64,000 bases of DNA, taken from an uncultured Lachnospiraceae bacterium. Its GTDB lineage: Bacteria > Bacillota > Clostridia > Lachnospirales > Lachnospiraceae. Location of the stretch: assembly GCA_949878435.1 (NCBI GenBank), contig CATLAK010000008.1, positions 1 to 64,000 of the forward strand. Reading direction: 5' to 3'. A model generated the notes under the pieces. It was not told the DNA's origin and ran no database searches. It was given only the letters and a program-made list of their open reading frames with translations. Both the position numbers and the translations under genes were made by a program. Numbering within the stretch: the stretch's first letter is position 1; each line of letters opens with the position of its first letter. Below are positions 51,006-60,396 of the stretch, in pieces.

Positions 51006-52361
51006 ATGAGAAGTGTGGCATTTCATAACCTTGGATGTAAGGTAAACGGATATGAGATGGATTATATGCAGCAGGCATTGAAAGAAAACGGATACGAGAT
51101 TGTATCGTTTGACGCAAAAGCAGATATTTATATCATCAATACCTGTACAGTGACCAATATTGCGGACAGAAAAAGCAGACAGATGCTTCACCGTGCAAAA
51201 AAATTAAATCCATCCTCTGTGGTGGTTGCGGTGGGGTGCTATGTTCAGGCGGGAACAGAAGATGCCTTAAAGGATATGAGCATCGACCTTGCCATTGGCA
51301 ATAACAGAAAAAAGGACCTCATTCCGATTCTTGAAGAATACTTGGCGGAAAAGGAAAACGCTGACCCGGATGGCGGCGCGATGGATAAAACCTTAAAGGG
51401 AAAGACAATCATAGATATCGGCAATACGAAGGAATATGAGTCTATGAAGCTTACCCATACGGCAGAGCATACCAGAGCTTTTATCAAGGTGCAGGACGGC
51501 TGCAATCAGTTCTGCTCTTACTGCATCATTCCTTATGCCAGAGGCAGGGTCCGAAGCCGGGAGTTGGAAGAAGTAGTGGAGGAGATCAAGGGGCTTGCCG
51601 AAAACGGCTATAAAGAAGTGGTGCTCACGGGAATCCACTTAAGTTCCTACGGTATGAGCGGCGGAAATGATTTTTCAAAAAGTGGGCTATTGTCTTTGAT
51701 ACAGAGGGTGGAGGAGATTTCGGGAATCCAGCGCATCCGGCTAGGATCCTTAGAACCCAGGATCATCACAGAAGAATTTGCAAGGGAACTTTCCCAGTGC
51801 GCCGCTATCTGTCCTCATTTTCATCTTTCACTGCAGAGCGGATGTGATACCGTTCTTGAAAGAATGAATAGAAAATATTCCGCGGAGCAATACTATGAAA
51901 AGGTATGTATATTGAGGGAATATTTTGACCAGCCGGCAATCACAACGGATGTAATCGTGGGATTTCCCAAGGAGACAGAAGAGGAATTTGAAACGACACG
52001 AAAGTTTCTTGAAAAAGTAGGATTTTATGAGATGCACATATTTAAATATTCCAGACGAAAGGGAACGCCGGCAGCAGCTATGGACGGGCAGGTTCCGGAG
52101 CAGGTGAAGGCGCTGCGCAGCAATGTGCTCTTAGAACTGGATGGAGAAATGTCCCGTAAATACAGGGAAATGCACCTACATAAAGATGTCCGGGTATTGT
52201 TTGAAGAAGAGAAGATTATTAGGGGCAAAAGATATCAGACAGGGCATACCAAAGAATACATTCGCGCAGTTTTTGAAACCGGGGAAAATCTTTCCGGTCA
52301 GATACGAAAGGGCAGCCTGGCAGATTTTTTGGAACCGGATATTTTATTGTTCAGACCGTAA
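51006..52361 (+). CDS. mtaB: tRNA N6-threonylcarbamoyladenosine methylthiotransferase MtaB
   Basis: A 451-residue radical SAM methylthiotransferase that adds a methylthio group to t6A37 of tRNA. The N-terminal domain has the first Fe-S cluster cysteines (HNLGCKVNGYEMD, INTCTVT, VAVGCYVQ). The radical SAM domain has the CxxxCxxC motif in CNQFCSYCIIP and RGRVRSRELEEVVEEI. A C-terminal TRAM-like domain follows (about residue 380 on). The start at 51006 has GGGAGC at close spacing; an upstream extension from 50955 lacks a site. The MtaB subclass is chosen from length and motif spacing; MiaB is longer. Confidence 0.94.
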   Translation: MRSVAFHNLGCKVNGYEMDYMQQALKENGYEIVSFDAKADIYIINTCTVTNIADRKSRQMLHRAKKLNPSSVVVAVGCYVQAGTEDALKDMSIDLAIGNNRKKDLIPILEEYLAEKENADPDGGAMDKTLKGKTIIDIGNTKEYESMKLTHTAEHTRAFIKVQDGCNQFCSYCIIPYARGRVRSRELEEVVEEIKGLAENGYKEVVLTGIHLSSYGMSGGNDFSKSGLLSLIQRVEEISGIQRIRLGSLEPRIITEEFARELSQCAAICPHFHLSLQSGCDTVLERMNRKYSAEQYYEKVCILREYFDQPAITTDVIVGFPKETEEEFETTRKFLEKVGFYEMHIFKYSRRKGTPAAAMDGQVPEQVKALRSNVLLELDGEMSRKYREMHLHKDVRVLFEEEKIIRGKRYQTGHTKEYIRAVFETGENLSGQIRKGSLADFLEPDILLFRP

Positions 52362-52474
52362 ATATAATTGAATTTTATGGTAAAATGGAGTAAGATAGAA
52401 GCGGATAAAAGTGTATATACTTTTAAACGCCTGTGCCCGGAAGACGCGGGCAGGGCAGGAATGGGGATTATCGT

Positions 52475-52735
52475 ATGCAGGATTTAGGAAATACACAATT
52501 TTTTAAAGTAGAGACAGACAGCGCCAGCGTAAAAGAAATCCTTGCGGATGTCTATGCGGCATTAACAGAAAAAGGGTATAATCCTGTGAATCAGATTGTG
52601 GGATATATCATGTCCGGAGATCCCACTTATATTACCAGTTACAAAAATGCCAGAAGCCTGATCATGAGGATTGAAAGGGATGAACTGGTAGAAGAAATGC
52701 TGACAGCGTATATTAAGAACAATCACTGGAAATAA
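52475..52735 (+). CDS. IreB family regulatory protein (UPF0297)
   Basis: An 86-residue IreB/YrzL-family protein. In Enterococcus IreB is a substrate of the kinase IreK and regulates cephalosporin resistance; elsewhere the function is not established. The family core is visible: [45 protein letters not shown]. The start at 52475 ([14 protein letters not shown] family hallmark) has GGGGATT in front. It leads the conserved ireB-ruvX-DUF1292 trio. Confidence 0.93.
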   Translation: MQDLGNTQFFKVETDSASVKEILADVYAALTEKGYNPVNQIVGYIMSGDPTYITSYKNARSLIMRIERDELVEEMLTAYIKNNHWK

Positions 52736-52766
52736 GCAGGAATAGGGGACGGAAAGTGACATTAAG

Positions 52767-53204
52767 ATGCGTATAATGGGTTTAGATTTTGGAGCCAAAA
52801 CGGTAGGGGTGGCAATTAGCGATCCCTTGCTTATTACTGCTCAGGGAATAGAAATCATAAGAAGAAAAGACGAAAATAAGCTGCGTCAGACGCTGGCGAG
52901 GCTGGAGGCTCTGATAGAGGAATACCAGGTTACAGAAATTGTTTTAGGGCTGCCCAAAAACATGAACGATACGTTGGGATCCAGGGTAGAGGCGACTATG
53001 GAGTTTAAGGACAAGTTAGAGAGGAGGACAGGACTTTGCGTACATACCTGGGATGAAAGACTTACCACCGTAGCGGCAGATAAAGCGATGATGGAAGCCG
53101 GGATACGAAGGGAGAATCGGAAAGAATACGTAGATCAGATTGCAGCTGTACTTATTTTACAGGGCTTTCTGGACTGCAGGAAAATGAAACAAGGAGAAGA
53201 ATGA
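52767..53204 (+). CDS. ruvX: Holliday-junction resolvase-like RuvX/YqgF
   Basis: A 145-residue RNase H-fold YqgF-family protein, thought to act on Holliday junctions or in pre-16S rRNA 5' maturation. It has the catalytic Asp in [17 protein letters not shown], the segment [25 protein letters not shown] and a final [13 protein letters not shown] with the last acidic residue. It overlaps nothing but is directly followed by the DUF1292 gene, whose TTG start abuts the ruvX stop. The order ireB-ruvX-DUF1292 is conserved in Firmicutes. Confidence 0.94.
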   Translation: MRIMGLDFGAKTVGVAISDPLLITAQGIEIIRRKDENKLRQTLARLEALIEEYQVTEIVLGLPKNMNDTLGSRVEATMEFKDKLERRTGLCVHTWDERLTTVAADKAMMEAGIRRENRKEYVDQIAAVLILQGFLDCRKMKQGEE

Positions 53205-53474
53205 TTGGAAAAGGTTAAATTTACTCTTGATACACAGGAGAGTGGAGCGCATGAAAGTGCAGAGTTTTATGTTTTGGAACAGACGAGGCTGGGAGGAAAC
53301 CAGTATCTTCTGGTGACGGACGTTCAAGAAGGCGACGGAGAGGCTTTGATTTTGAAGGAAGTCTCCGGGGCAGGAGCCAAGGAAGCGGTTTATGAGATTG
53401 TAGATGATGATACGGAAATGTCTGCGGTTGCTGCCGTATTTGAAAACCTTCTTGAAGACGTTGAACTTACGTAA
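53205..53474 (+). CDS. DUF1292 protein (YrzB)
   Basis: An 89-residue acidic DUF1292-family protein with no known function. The family pattern KVKFTLDTQESG...FYVLEQTRLGGNQYLLVTD...ALILKEV is clear, and the sequence ends in a short acidic tail (LLEDVELT). It starts with TTG at 53205, directly after the ruvX stop, with AAGGAGAAGA upstream. No metal or catalytic motif is visible. Confidence 0.9.
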   Translation: MEKVKFTLDTQESGAHESAEFYVLEQTRLGGNQYLLVTDVQEGDGEALILKEVSGAGAKEAVYEIVDDDTEMSAVAAVFENLLEDVELT

Positions 53475-53520
53475 AACCTTTAAAATGAATGAGAATACGG
53501 ATTACCGGAGGTAGAATTGA

Positions 53521-55194
53521 TTGAAAAAAAATGAACAGAAAAGCAGCTTAGGACTAAAGATAATTCCGTTAGGAGGTCTTGAGCAGATTGGTATGAATAT
53601 TACTGCCTTTGAATATGAAGACAGTATTATTGTGGTAGACTGCGGTCTTTCTTTCCCGGAAGATGATATGCTGGGAATCGATCTGGTGATTCCAGATGTA
53701 ACCTATTTAAAAAATAATATTGAAAAAGTCAAGGGATTCGTTATTACCCATGGACACGAGGATCATATCGGAGCGCTTCCTTATGTGCTTCGCGACATTA
53801 ACGTGCCCATTTATGCAACGAAACTGACCATGGGAATTATTGAAAACAAATTAAAAGAACATAATCTGACGAACCACACCAAGCGCAAGGTGGTGAAATT
53901 CGGACAGTCCATCAATCTGGGACAGTTTCGGATCGAGTTCATCAAGACGAACCACAGTATCGTGGATGCAGCAGCGCTGGCAATTTACTCACCGGCAGGT
54001 ATCGTGGTGAATACAGGGGATTTCAAGGTGGATTATACGCCGGTATTCGGCGATGCCATCGACCTGCAGCGCTTTGCAGAACTTGGAAAGAAGGGCGTAC
54101 TGGCACTTATGTGTGATTCCACCAATGCGGAGAGACCGGGATTTACCCCTTCTGAACGCACGGTGGGGAAAACATTTGATATTTTGTTTGAGGAGCATAA
54201 GAATACGCGTATTATCATTGCAACCTTTGCCTCTAATGTAGACAGGGTGCAGCAGATCATCAACTCTGCCTATAAGTTTGGGCGCAAGGTAGTGGTGGAG
54301 GGCCGCAGTATGGTAAACATCATTGAGACGGCGACTAACCTTGGTTATTTGAATATTCCGGAGAATACCCTGATTGACACGGAACTGCTTAAGAACTATC
54401 CTGATGAAAAGACGGTCATCATTACCACGGGAAGCCAGGGGGAAAGCATGGCAGCCTTAAGCCGCATGGCAGAGGACAATCACCGGAAGATTTCAATAGG
54501 ACCTACAGACACCATTATTTTTTCCTCCCATCCAATTCCGGGGAATGAAAAGGCAGTCACAAATGTAATCAATGAACTATTGCTGAAAGGGGCAGACGTT
54601 ATTTTCCAGGACGTACATGTTTCGGGACATGCCTGTCAGGAAGAGATCAAGCTTCTTTATACGCTGGTGCGCCCTAAGTATGCAATCCCTGTCCATGGGG
54701 AATACAAGCATTTGAAGGCACAGGCAAAAATTGCGGAAGAATTGGGATTTTCTAAGGAAAATATTTTTATCCTGCAATCCGGCGATGTGTTGGAATTGAC
54801 GGAAGAAAAGGCACAGGTGACAGGCAAGGTGCCGGTGGGAGATATTCTGGTAGATGGACTGGGTGTGGGCGATGTGGGCAACATCGTATTGCGGGACAGA
54901 CAGCATCTTGCAGAGGATGGAATCTTGATTGTAGTGCTTGGATTAGACGGAGCAACGGACGAACTGATAAGCGGACCGGATATTGTATCAAGGGGGTTCG
55001 TATATGTGAGGGAGTCCGATGAACTGATGGATGAAGCCAGAATTGTGGTTAATGAAGCGATAGAGAGCTGCCTTGGAAGGGGAATTGCCGATTGGGGCAA
55101 GTTAAAAGGTTCTATCAAGGATTCCCTTGGCGAGTACGTGTGGAGAAAAACCAAACGCCGTCCCATGATTCTGCCGATCATCATGGAAGTATAA
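53521..55194 (+). CDS. Ribonuclease J
   Basis: A 557-residue RNase J of the metallo-beta-lactamase/beta-CASP family, acting as endoribonuclease and 5'-3' exoribonuclease in mRNA decay. The zinc motif is THGHEDHIGALPYVL. Beta-CASP features are CDSTNAERPG, FASNVDRVQQII, IITTGSQGESMAALSRMA and FSSHPIPGNEKAV; VHVSGHACQEEI and PVHGEYKHLKAQ follow. The C-terminal domain is present. The start is TTG 53521 with GGAGGTAG at suitable spacing. It is not in the usual place next to rpoY; instead it lies between DUF1292 and a YlbF gene. Confidence 0.96.
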   Translation: MKKNEQKSSLGLKIIPLGGLEQIGMNITAFEYEDSIIVVDCGLSFPEDDMLGIDLVIPDVTYLKNNIEKVKGFVITHGHEDHIGALPYVLRDINVPIYATKLTMGIIENKLKEHNLTNHTKRKVVKFGQSINLGQFRIEFIKTNHSIVDAAALAIYSPAGIVVNTGDFKVDYTPVFGDAIDLQRFAELGKKGVLALMCDSTNAERPGFTPSERTVGKTFDILFEEHKNTRIIIATFASNVDRVQQIINSAYKFGRKVVVEGRSMVNIIETATNLGYLNIPENTLIDTELLKNYPDEKTVIITTGSQGESMAALSRMAEDNHRKISIGPTDTIIFSSHPIPGNEKAVTNVINELLLKGADVIFQDVHVSGHACQEEIKLLYTLVRPKYAIPVHGEYKHLKAQAKIAEELGFSKENIFILQSGDVLELTEEKAQVTGKVPVGDILVDGLGVGDVGNIVLRDRQHLAEDGILIVVLGLDGATDELISGPDIVSRGFVYVRESDELMDEARIVVNEAIESCLGRGIADWGKLKGSIKDSLGEYVWRKTKRRPMILPIIMEV

Positions 55195-55208
55195 GGAGAT
55201 GAAGAAGA

Positions 55209-55541
55209 ATGTTGGACAATCATATGGAAGCAGCGGCTGGAAAATTTGTGAAGGCGATTAAAGATACGGACACCTATAAAGGGTATTGCTACCAATTGGA
55301 AAAAATTAAAAAGAGTCCGTCGCTTTTTGAGCAGGTCAATGAATTTCGGCAGCGAAATTATGAAATTCAGAATACCAGCCAGGTCAATGAGCTGTTTGAT
55401 AAGATGGACGCTTTTGAGAAGGAATATGAGAAGTTCCGTGAAAATCCAATCGTTGACGATTTTTTGAAGGCAGAACTGGCATTTTGCAGGCTGATGCAGG
55501 AAATCAATATGATCATTACGGAAGAACTGGATTTTGAGTAG
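55209..55541 (+). CDS. YlbF/YmcA family protein (RicF-like)
   Basis: A 110-residue helical protein of the YlbF/YmcA family (Com_YlbF). In B. subtilis YlbF (RicF) and YmcA (RicA) associate with YaaT (RicT) to stimulate RNase Y processing. The core reads AIKDTDTYKGYCYQLEKIKKSPSLFEQVNEFRQRNYEIQ, with the closing segment DDFLKAELAFCRLMQEINMII. It follows RNase J by 14 nt, preceded by AAGGAGATG. A RicT homologue is encoded at 6675. Which of the RicA/RicF types it is cannot be decided here. Confidence 0.88.
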   Translation: MLDNHMEAAAGKFVKAIKDTDTYKGYCYQLEKIKKSPSLFEQVNEFRQRNYEIQNTSQVNELFDKMDAFEKEYEKFRENPIVDDFLKAELAFCRLMQEINMIITEELDFE

Positions 55542-55582
55542 ATTTTTTAATCGGTCAGTTGTGAGAGAGGAACGGTTGCTTT

Positions 55583-56014
55583 ATGGATATCAAGAGTTTA
55601 GTTTTTACAGTATTGGAGACCATCATTAAGGTTGCGGTTCTGGCAGTGGTGATCGTGTATGTTTTCCGGGCTGCCACGCAGGCGTACGATTTTGGCTATC
55701 GGGTATTTGCAGATGAGCCGGTTTCCATTTCGGGAGGCAGAACGATTACAGTCAGTGTGGCGCAGGATGCTTCTGTAAAAGAAATTGCAGATATGCTGGA
55801 AGAAAAAGGATTGATTGAGGATGCCAATCTGTTTGTGGTACAGGAGCTGCTTTCCGCCCATCATGGAAAAATTGTTTCCGGCATTTATGATTTAAGCACG
55901 GAAATGACGGCGGAACAGATGCTGGAAGTAATGTCTCCAGACGTTGAGGAGACGGAAGGAGATGGGGAAACAGGCGCCCAGCCGGTACCGGAGGCGACGG
56001 CGGAAAACCAATAA
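55583..56014 (+). CDS. Short MltG-like membrane protein (YceG N-terminal part only)
   Basis: A 143-residue protein with one N-terminal membrane helix (about residues 10-35) and an extracytoplasmic domain. The part ITVSVAQDASVKEIADMLEEKGLIEDANLFVVQELL matches the LysM-like N-terminal part of YceG/MltG, the endolytic transglycosylase that ends peptidoglycan strands. The catalytic C-terminal domain with its Glu is missing, and the C-terminus is an acidic disordered tail (DVEETEGDGETGAQPVPEATAENQ). It is at the place of B. subtilis yrrL (mltG), between the ruvX block and trmR. Confidence 0.82.
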   Translation: MDIKSLVFTVLETIIKVAVLAVVIVYVFRAATQAYDFGYRVFADEPVSISGGRTITVSVAQDASVKEIADMLEEKGLIEDANLFVVQELLSAHHGKIVSGIYDLSTEMTAEQMLEVMSPDVEETEGDGETGAQPVPEATAENQ

Positions 56015-56033
56015 GGCATAAAGGGTGAAAAGC

Positions 56034-56678
56034 GTGATTACGGAAGAAAGAATCAGTACCTTTATTAATTCCTTTGACACGGGAAATACTCCGTTCTTAA
56101 ATGAACTGGAACAAGCTGCATTGAAAACCAATGTACCTGTCATAAGACCTCAGATGCAAAGTTTTTTAAAGTTACTGCTTGCAATGAAGCAGCCAAAGCA
56201 TATTCTGGAGGTGGGGACAGCCATTGGTTTTTCTGCATTGCTGATGAGCGAGTATGGTCCGGAGGATTGTAAGATTACAACCATAGAAAAGTATAAAAAA
56301 AGGATCCCTTTGGCAAAGGAAAACTTTAAAAGAGCCGGTAAGGAAGAACAGATTTCTCTGTTAGAAGGGGACGCTGCCCAAATATTGAAGGAACTCGATG
56401 GACCCTTTGATTTTATTTTTATGGATGCTGCAAAGGGTCAGTACATCCATTTCCTGCCGGATATCTTAAAACTGATGCCGGTGGGCGGGCTTTTGATTTC
56501 CGACAATGTACTGCAGGACGGAGATGTGATGGAGTCGCGGTTTGCGGTGACAAGAAGGGACCGCACCATACACAGCCGCATGCGGGAATATTTGTATGAA
56601 CTCAAGCATAAGGAAGCGCTTTTGACCGATATCCTTCCCATAGGAGATGGGGTGACGGTAAGCGTAAAGTTGAAATAG
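56034..56678 (+). CDS. trmR: TrmR-like tRNA 5-hydroxyuridine O-methyltransferase
   Basis: A 214-residue class I O-methyltransferase of the YrrM/TrmR type. In B. subtilis TrmR methylates 5-hydroxyuridine at position 34 of tRNA to give mo5U. Motifs are ILEVGTAIGFSALLM, ITTIEKYKKRIPLAKENF and the metal-binding Asp in IFMDAAKGQYI, with DNVLQDG. A GTG at 56034 has AAGGG at 56021-56025; GTG 56025 would add three residues. It is directly upstream of the U32-family hydroxylation gene, as in the yrrM-yrrN-yrrO operon. Confidence 0.9.
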   Translation: MITEERISTFINSFDTGNTPFLNELEQAALKTNVPVIRPQMQSFLKLLLAMKQPKHILEVGTAIGFSALLMSEYGPEDCKITTIEKYKKRIPLAKENFKRAGKEEQISLLEGDAAQILKELDGPFDFIFMDAAKGQYIHFLPDILKLMPVGGLLISDNVLQDGDVMESRFAVTRRDRTIHSRMREYLYELKHKEALLTDILPIGDGVTVSVKLK

Positions 56679-56687
56679 GATGTTTAT

Positions 56688-57968
56688 TTGGAGGCGAAGA
56701 GTACGCAGATGGAAGTAAAAAAACGTAAACCTGAATTACTCATACCAGCCAGTTCCCTGGAGGTTCTTAAAACGGCAGTGCGGTTCGGCGCAGATGCCGT
56801 ATACATAGGCGGGGAAGCATTTGGTCTGCGCGCGAAGGCAAAGAATTTTTCTGCGGAGGAGATGAAGCAGGGAATCGATTTTGCCCATGCGCATGGCGTG
56901 AGGGTTCATGTGACTGCCAATATACTTGCGCACAATGACGATCTTGAGGGCGCTAGGGCGTATTTTTATGAACTGAAGGAAATAAGACCCGATGCGCTGA
57001 TTATTGCGGACCCAGGCATGTTCACGCTGGCAAAGGAGATTTGCCCGGAAATTGATATTCATGTCTCCACTCAGGCAAACAATACCAATTATGGAACCTA
57101 TCTGTTCTGGCACCAGCTGGGCGCAAAGCGAGTGGTCTCTGCCAGAGAACTTTCCTTAAAGGAAATAAAGGAGATCAGGGAAAAGATTCCGGAGGATATG
57201 GAGATAGAAAGTTTTATTCATGGTGCTATGTGCATTTCCTATTCCGGAAGATGCCTGCTCAGCAGTTACTTTACCGGAAGAGATGCCAATCAGGGTGCTT
57301 GCACGCATCCGTGCAGATGGAAGTATGCGGTGGTGGAGGAAAAGCGTCCGGGAGAGTATCTGCCGGTGTACGAGAATGAAAGAGGAACGTATCTGTTCAA
57401 TTCCAAGGATCTATGCATGATAGAGCATATTCCTGAAATGATCGATGCGGGAATCGACAGTTTTAAAATCGAAGGAAGAATGAAGACGGCATTGTATGTG
57501 GCAACGGTGGCGAGAACCTACAGGAAGGCGATTGACGACTATCTGGAATCAGAAGAGAAATACCGCGGGAATATGGATTGGTATAGAGCGGAAATCGCGA
57601 AATGTACGTACAGGAAGTTCACCACAGGGTTTTACTTTGGGAAACCCGATGAAAATACACAGATTTATGACAACAACACGTACGTGAGCGAATATGTCTA
57701 TTTGGGGCTGGCAGAAGAAATATCAAAGGACGGGCTTGTGCGAATCGAACAGAAAAATAAGTTTTGTGTGGGCGATCAGATTGAGATTATGAAGCCGGAC
57801 GGCAGAAATATTCCGGTACAGGTACGCTCCCTGACCACTCAGGACGGGGAGGCAGTGGAAAGTGCACCCCATTCCAAACAGGTGCTTTGGGTGGGATTAA
57901 GTGAACAGGCGGAAAAGTATGATTTGCTCCGGGTCTGCAAGGAAGCGGGAGAAAGGGGCGGAGAATGA
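56688..57968 (+). CDS. U32-family tRNA hydroxylation protein (TrhP-like)
   Basis: A 426-residue U32-family protein. Family members YrrN/YrrO of B. subtilis and TrhP of E. coli hydroxylate U34 of tRNA, giving the substrate of TrmR. The U32 signature is ESFIHGAMCISYSGRCLLSSYFTGRDANQGACTHPCRWKY, with the four cysteines of the cluster site. The N-terminus (ELLIPASSLEVLKTAVRFGADAVYIGG) and HVSTQANNTNYG are family-typical. Only one U32 gene follows trmR; B. subtilis has two. The start is uncertain: TTG 56688 or ATG 56709, neither with ideal spacing. Confidence 0.91.
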   Translation: MEAKSTQMEVKKRKPELLIPASSLEVLKTAVRFGADAVYIGGEAFGLRAKAKNFSAEEMKQGIDFAHAHGVRVHVTANILAHNDDLEGARAYFYELKEIRPDALIIADPGMFTLAKEICPEIDIHVSTQANNTNYGTYLFWHQLGAKRVVSARELSLKEIKEIREKIPEDMEIESFIHGAMCISYSGRCLLSSYFTGRDANQGACTHPCRWKYAVVEEKRPGEYLPVYENERGTYLFNSKDLCMIEHIPEMIDAGIDSFKIEGRMKTALYVATVARTYRKAIDDYLESEEKYRGNMDWYRAEIAKCTYRKFTTGFYFGKPDENTQIYDNNTYVSEYVYLGLAEEISKDGLVRIEQKNKFCVGDQIEIMKPDGRNIPVQVRSLTTQDGEAVESAPHSKQVLWVGLSEQAEKYDLLRVCKEAGERGGE

Positions 57969-58206
57969 GCATTGTACAATATGCTTATTCTTCTTAAAGT
58001 CCCTCACGGTTTTTTGTCGAATACTGATAAAAATAAAAAAGGGTATTGCATTTTGGCAGATTATACGGTATCTTAGGAAAAGTAAAGGAAAGAGTCCTTC
58101 CAGATCATATTCCGAACAAAGATGTTCCAAAGATTTTTGGGGCATTTTTTCTTTTTCTGAGGGAAATCATGAGACGGATTCATTTTAGGAAAGGGAGTAT
58201 AAAAGT

Positions 58207-60318
58207 ATGAGTGAAATGATTAATGTTGAGGAGATTTTTGCCAGTAAAGTGTTTACGCGCGCTACCATGAAAGAACGTCTTCCCAAAAACGTTTACAAGG
58301 AAGTCATTAAAGTGATGGAACAGGGCGGCGAACTGTCACTGGCAGCAGCCGATGTGGTTGCAAAGGCAATGAAGGATTGGGCGGTGGAAAACGGCGCTAC
58401 CCATTATACACACTGGTTCCAGCCTCTTACCGGCATTACCGCTGAGAAGCATGATTCTTTTGTTTCTCATCCGGATGAAAACGGAAAGATGATCATGGAC
58501 TTTTCGGGAAAAGAATTGATTAAAGGCGAGCCGGATGCATCTTCTTTTCCTTCAGGAGGGCTTCGCGCTACGTTTGAAGCGAGAGGCTATACCGCATGGG
58601 ATATCACTTCACCGGCTTTCTTAAAGGAAGACGCTACAGGCGTGATTCTCTGCATTCCTACAGCATTTTGTTCTTATAAGGGAGAAGCACTGGATAAGAA
58701 AACGCCTCTTTTGCGTTCCATGGAGGCAATCAGTGAACAGGCGCTGCGTATCGTAAGGATGTTTGGAAACACGGAAGCAACCAAGGTAGTCGCAAGTGTA
58801 GGTCCCGAGCAGGAATATTTCCTGGTAGACAGAGAAAAATACTTACAGAGGACGGATTTGGTTTTTGCGGGACGTACCTTGTTCGGTGCTCCGGCTCCTA
58901 AGGGACAGGAGCTTGAGGATCATTATTTCGGAACAATCCGGGAGCGCATTGGTGCATACATGAAGGATCTTAATATTGAACTCTGGAAGCTGGGCGTTAC
59001 GGCAAAGACCCAGCACAATGAAGTGGCTCCCGCGCAGCATGAGCTGGCGCCGATTTATGAGACGGCAAACATTGCGGTAGATCATAACCAGCTGGTTATG
59101 GAGACCATGAAAAAGGTAGCGGGACGTCATGGACTTACCTGTCTGCTTCATGAGAAGCCTTTTGCAGGTGTCAATGGATCCGGCAAACATAATAACTGGT
59201 CACTGACCACAGATAACGGCGTGAATCTGTTAGACCCGGGTGAGACGCCCAATGAAAACATTCAGTTCCTTCTGGTTCTTGCCTGCATCATCAAGGCGGT
59301 AGACCGGCATGCAGATCTGCTGCGTCAGAGTGCATCGGATGTGGGAAACGATCACAGACTGGGTGCAAATGAAGCGCCTCCGGCTATTATTTCCGTATTC
59401 CTGGGTGAACAGCTTGAGGATGTGGTAAAACAGCTGGTTGAAACGGGAGAGGCAGCCCGCTGCTTAGAGGGAGGAAAGCTGGAAACCGGTGTTTCCACGC
59501 TTCCTGATTTTACCAAAGATGCCACAGACAGAAACAGAACTTCACCTTTTGCCTTTACAGGAAATAAGTTTGAGTTCCGTATGGTGGGTTCGGCAGATTC
59601 CATTGCAAGTCCGAACACCACGTTAAATGCAATTGTTGCAGAAGCCTTCTGTGAAGCTGCCGACGTCCTGGAGAAAGCGGAAGATTTTGATCTGGCGGTG
59701 CATGATCTGATCAAGGAATATCTGACAAAACATCAGAGGATTATCTTTAACGGCGACGGCTATTCTGATGCATGGGTGACAGAAGCAGAAAGGCGAGGAC
59801 TGCCCAATATCAAGTCAATGATCGAGGCAGTGGATACGCTGACAACAGAGAAGTCTGTAAAACTATTCAATAAATTCGGTATCTTTACAGAGGCTGAATT
59901 GGAGTCCCGGGAAGAGGTTCTTTACGAAACCTATGCAAAGACCATCAATATAGAAGCGCTCACCATGATCGATATGGCTTCCAAGCAGATCATACCGGCA
60001 GTCATCCGTTACACCAAGTCTCTGGCGGATACGGTGATTGCAGTCAGGGACGCAGGCGCGGATGCATCCGCTCAGGCAGACCTGTTAAAGACGGTTTCCG
60101 AGAAATTGTCTGCAATGAAGGCTGCCCTTGCGAAGCTGGAGGAAGTGGAAGCGAAAGCCGGTGCTATCGGGAATGCGAAAGAGCAGGCATTTTATTATAA
60201 AGATGTGGTTAAAGAAGCGATGGATGAACTCCGTGCCCCTGTGGATGAGGCAGAAATGCTGGTTGATAAGCAGGTATGGCCGGTTCCTACTTACGGCGAT
60301 CTTATTTTTGAAGTATAA
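58207..60318 (+). CDS. glnN: Glutamine synthetase, type III
   Basis: A 703-residue GSIII enzyme, the long form found in Bacteroides, some Firmicutes and cyanobacteria. Type-specific motifs: THWFQPLTGITAEKHDSF near residue 75, the SSFPSGGLRATFEARGYTAWD segment, KTQHNEVAPAQHELAPIYE, HEKPFAGVNGSGKHNNWSL and RNRTSPFAFTGNKFEFRMVGS. The C-terminal extension (residues about 560-703) is helical. Residues for metal, glutamate and ATP appear present. GGAAAGGGAG precedes the ATG. The 238-base gap upstream shows no clear promoter. A type I enzyme is encoded at 42067. Confidence 0.96.
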   Translation: MSEMINVEEIFASKVFTRATMKERLPKNVYKEVIKVMEQGGELSLAAADVVAKAMKDWAVENGATHYTHWFQPLTGITAEKHDSFVSHPDENGKMIMDFSGKELIKGEPDASSFPSGGLRATFEARGYTAWDITSPAFLKEDATGVILCIPTAFCSYKGEALDKKTPLLRSMEAISEQALRIVRMFGNTEATKVVASVGPEQEYFLVDREKYLQRTDLVFAGRTLFGAPAPKGQELEDHYFGTIRERIGAYMKDLNIELWKLGVTAKTQHNEVAPAQHELAPIYETANIAVDHNQLVMETMKKVAGRHGLTCLLHEKPFAGVNGSGKHNNWSLTTDNGVNLLDPGETPNENIQFLLVLACIIKAVDRHADLLRQSASDVGNDHRLGANEAPPAIISVFLGEQLEDVVKQLVETGEAARCLEGGKLETGVSTLPDFTKDATDRNRTSPFAFTGNKFEFRMVGSADSIASPNTTLNAIVAEAFCEAADVLEKAEDFDLAVHDLIKEYLTKHQRIIFNGDGYSDAWVTEAERRGLPNIKSMIEAVDTLTTEKSVKLFNKFGIFTEAELESREEVLYETYAKTINIEALTMIDMASKQIIPAVIRYTKSLADTVIAVRDAGADASAQADLLKTVSEKLSAMKAALAKLEEVEAKAGAIGNAKEQAFYYKDVVKEAMDELRAPVDEAEMLVDKQVWPVPTYGDLIFEV

Positions 60319-60349
60319 AGTCCTTGCGGCAGCTGTCAAGTGCCTGTGG

Positions 60350-60389
60350 GAATAAAAAAGCCTTCCGGAAAATTTATCCGGGAGGCTTT
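60350..60389 (-). terminator. Bidirectional hairpin, terminator of the leftward peptidase-like gene
   Basis: A 12-bp stem (60357-60368 with 60378-60389, one G-T pair). On the minus strand it is followed by CTTTTTTATTC, a proper terminator; on the plus strand the T run is weak. Confidence 0.8.
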
Positions 60390-60396
60390 AGTAAAT

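Noticed and set aside
57969-58206. Promoter or nitrogen riboswitch before glnN
   Set aside because: No pair of -35 and -10 elements at acceptable spacing and no recognised RNA element; only weak stems such as CCAAA with TTTGG near 58127.
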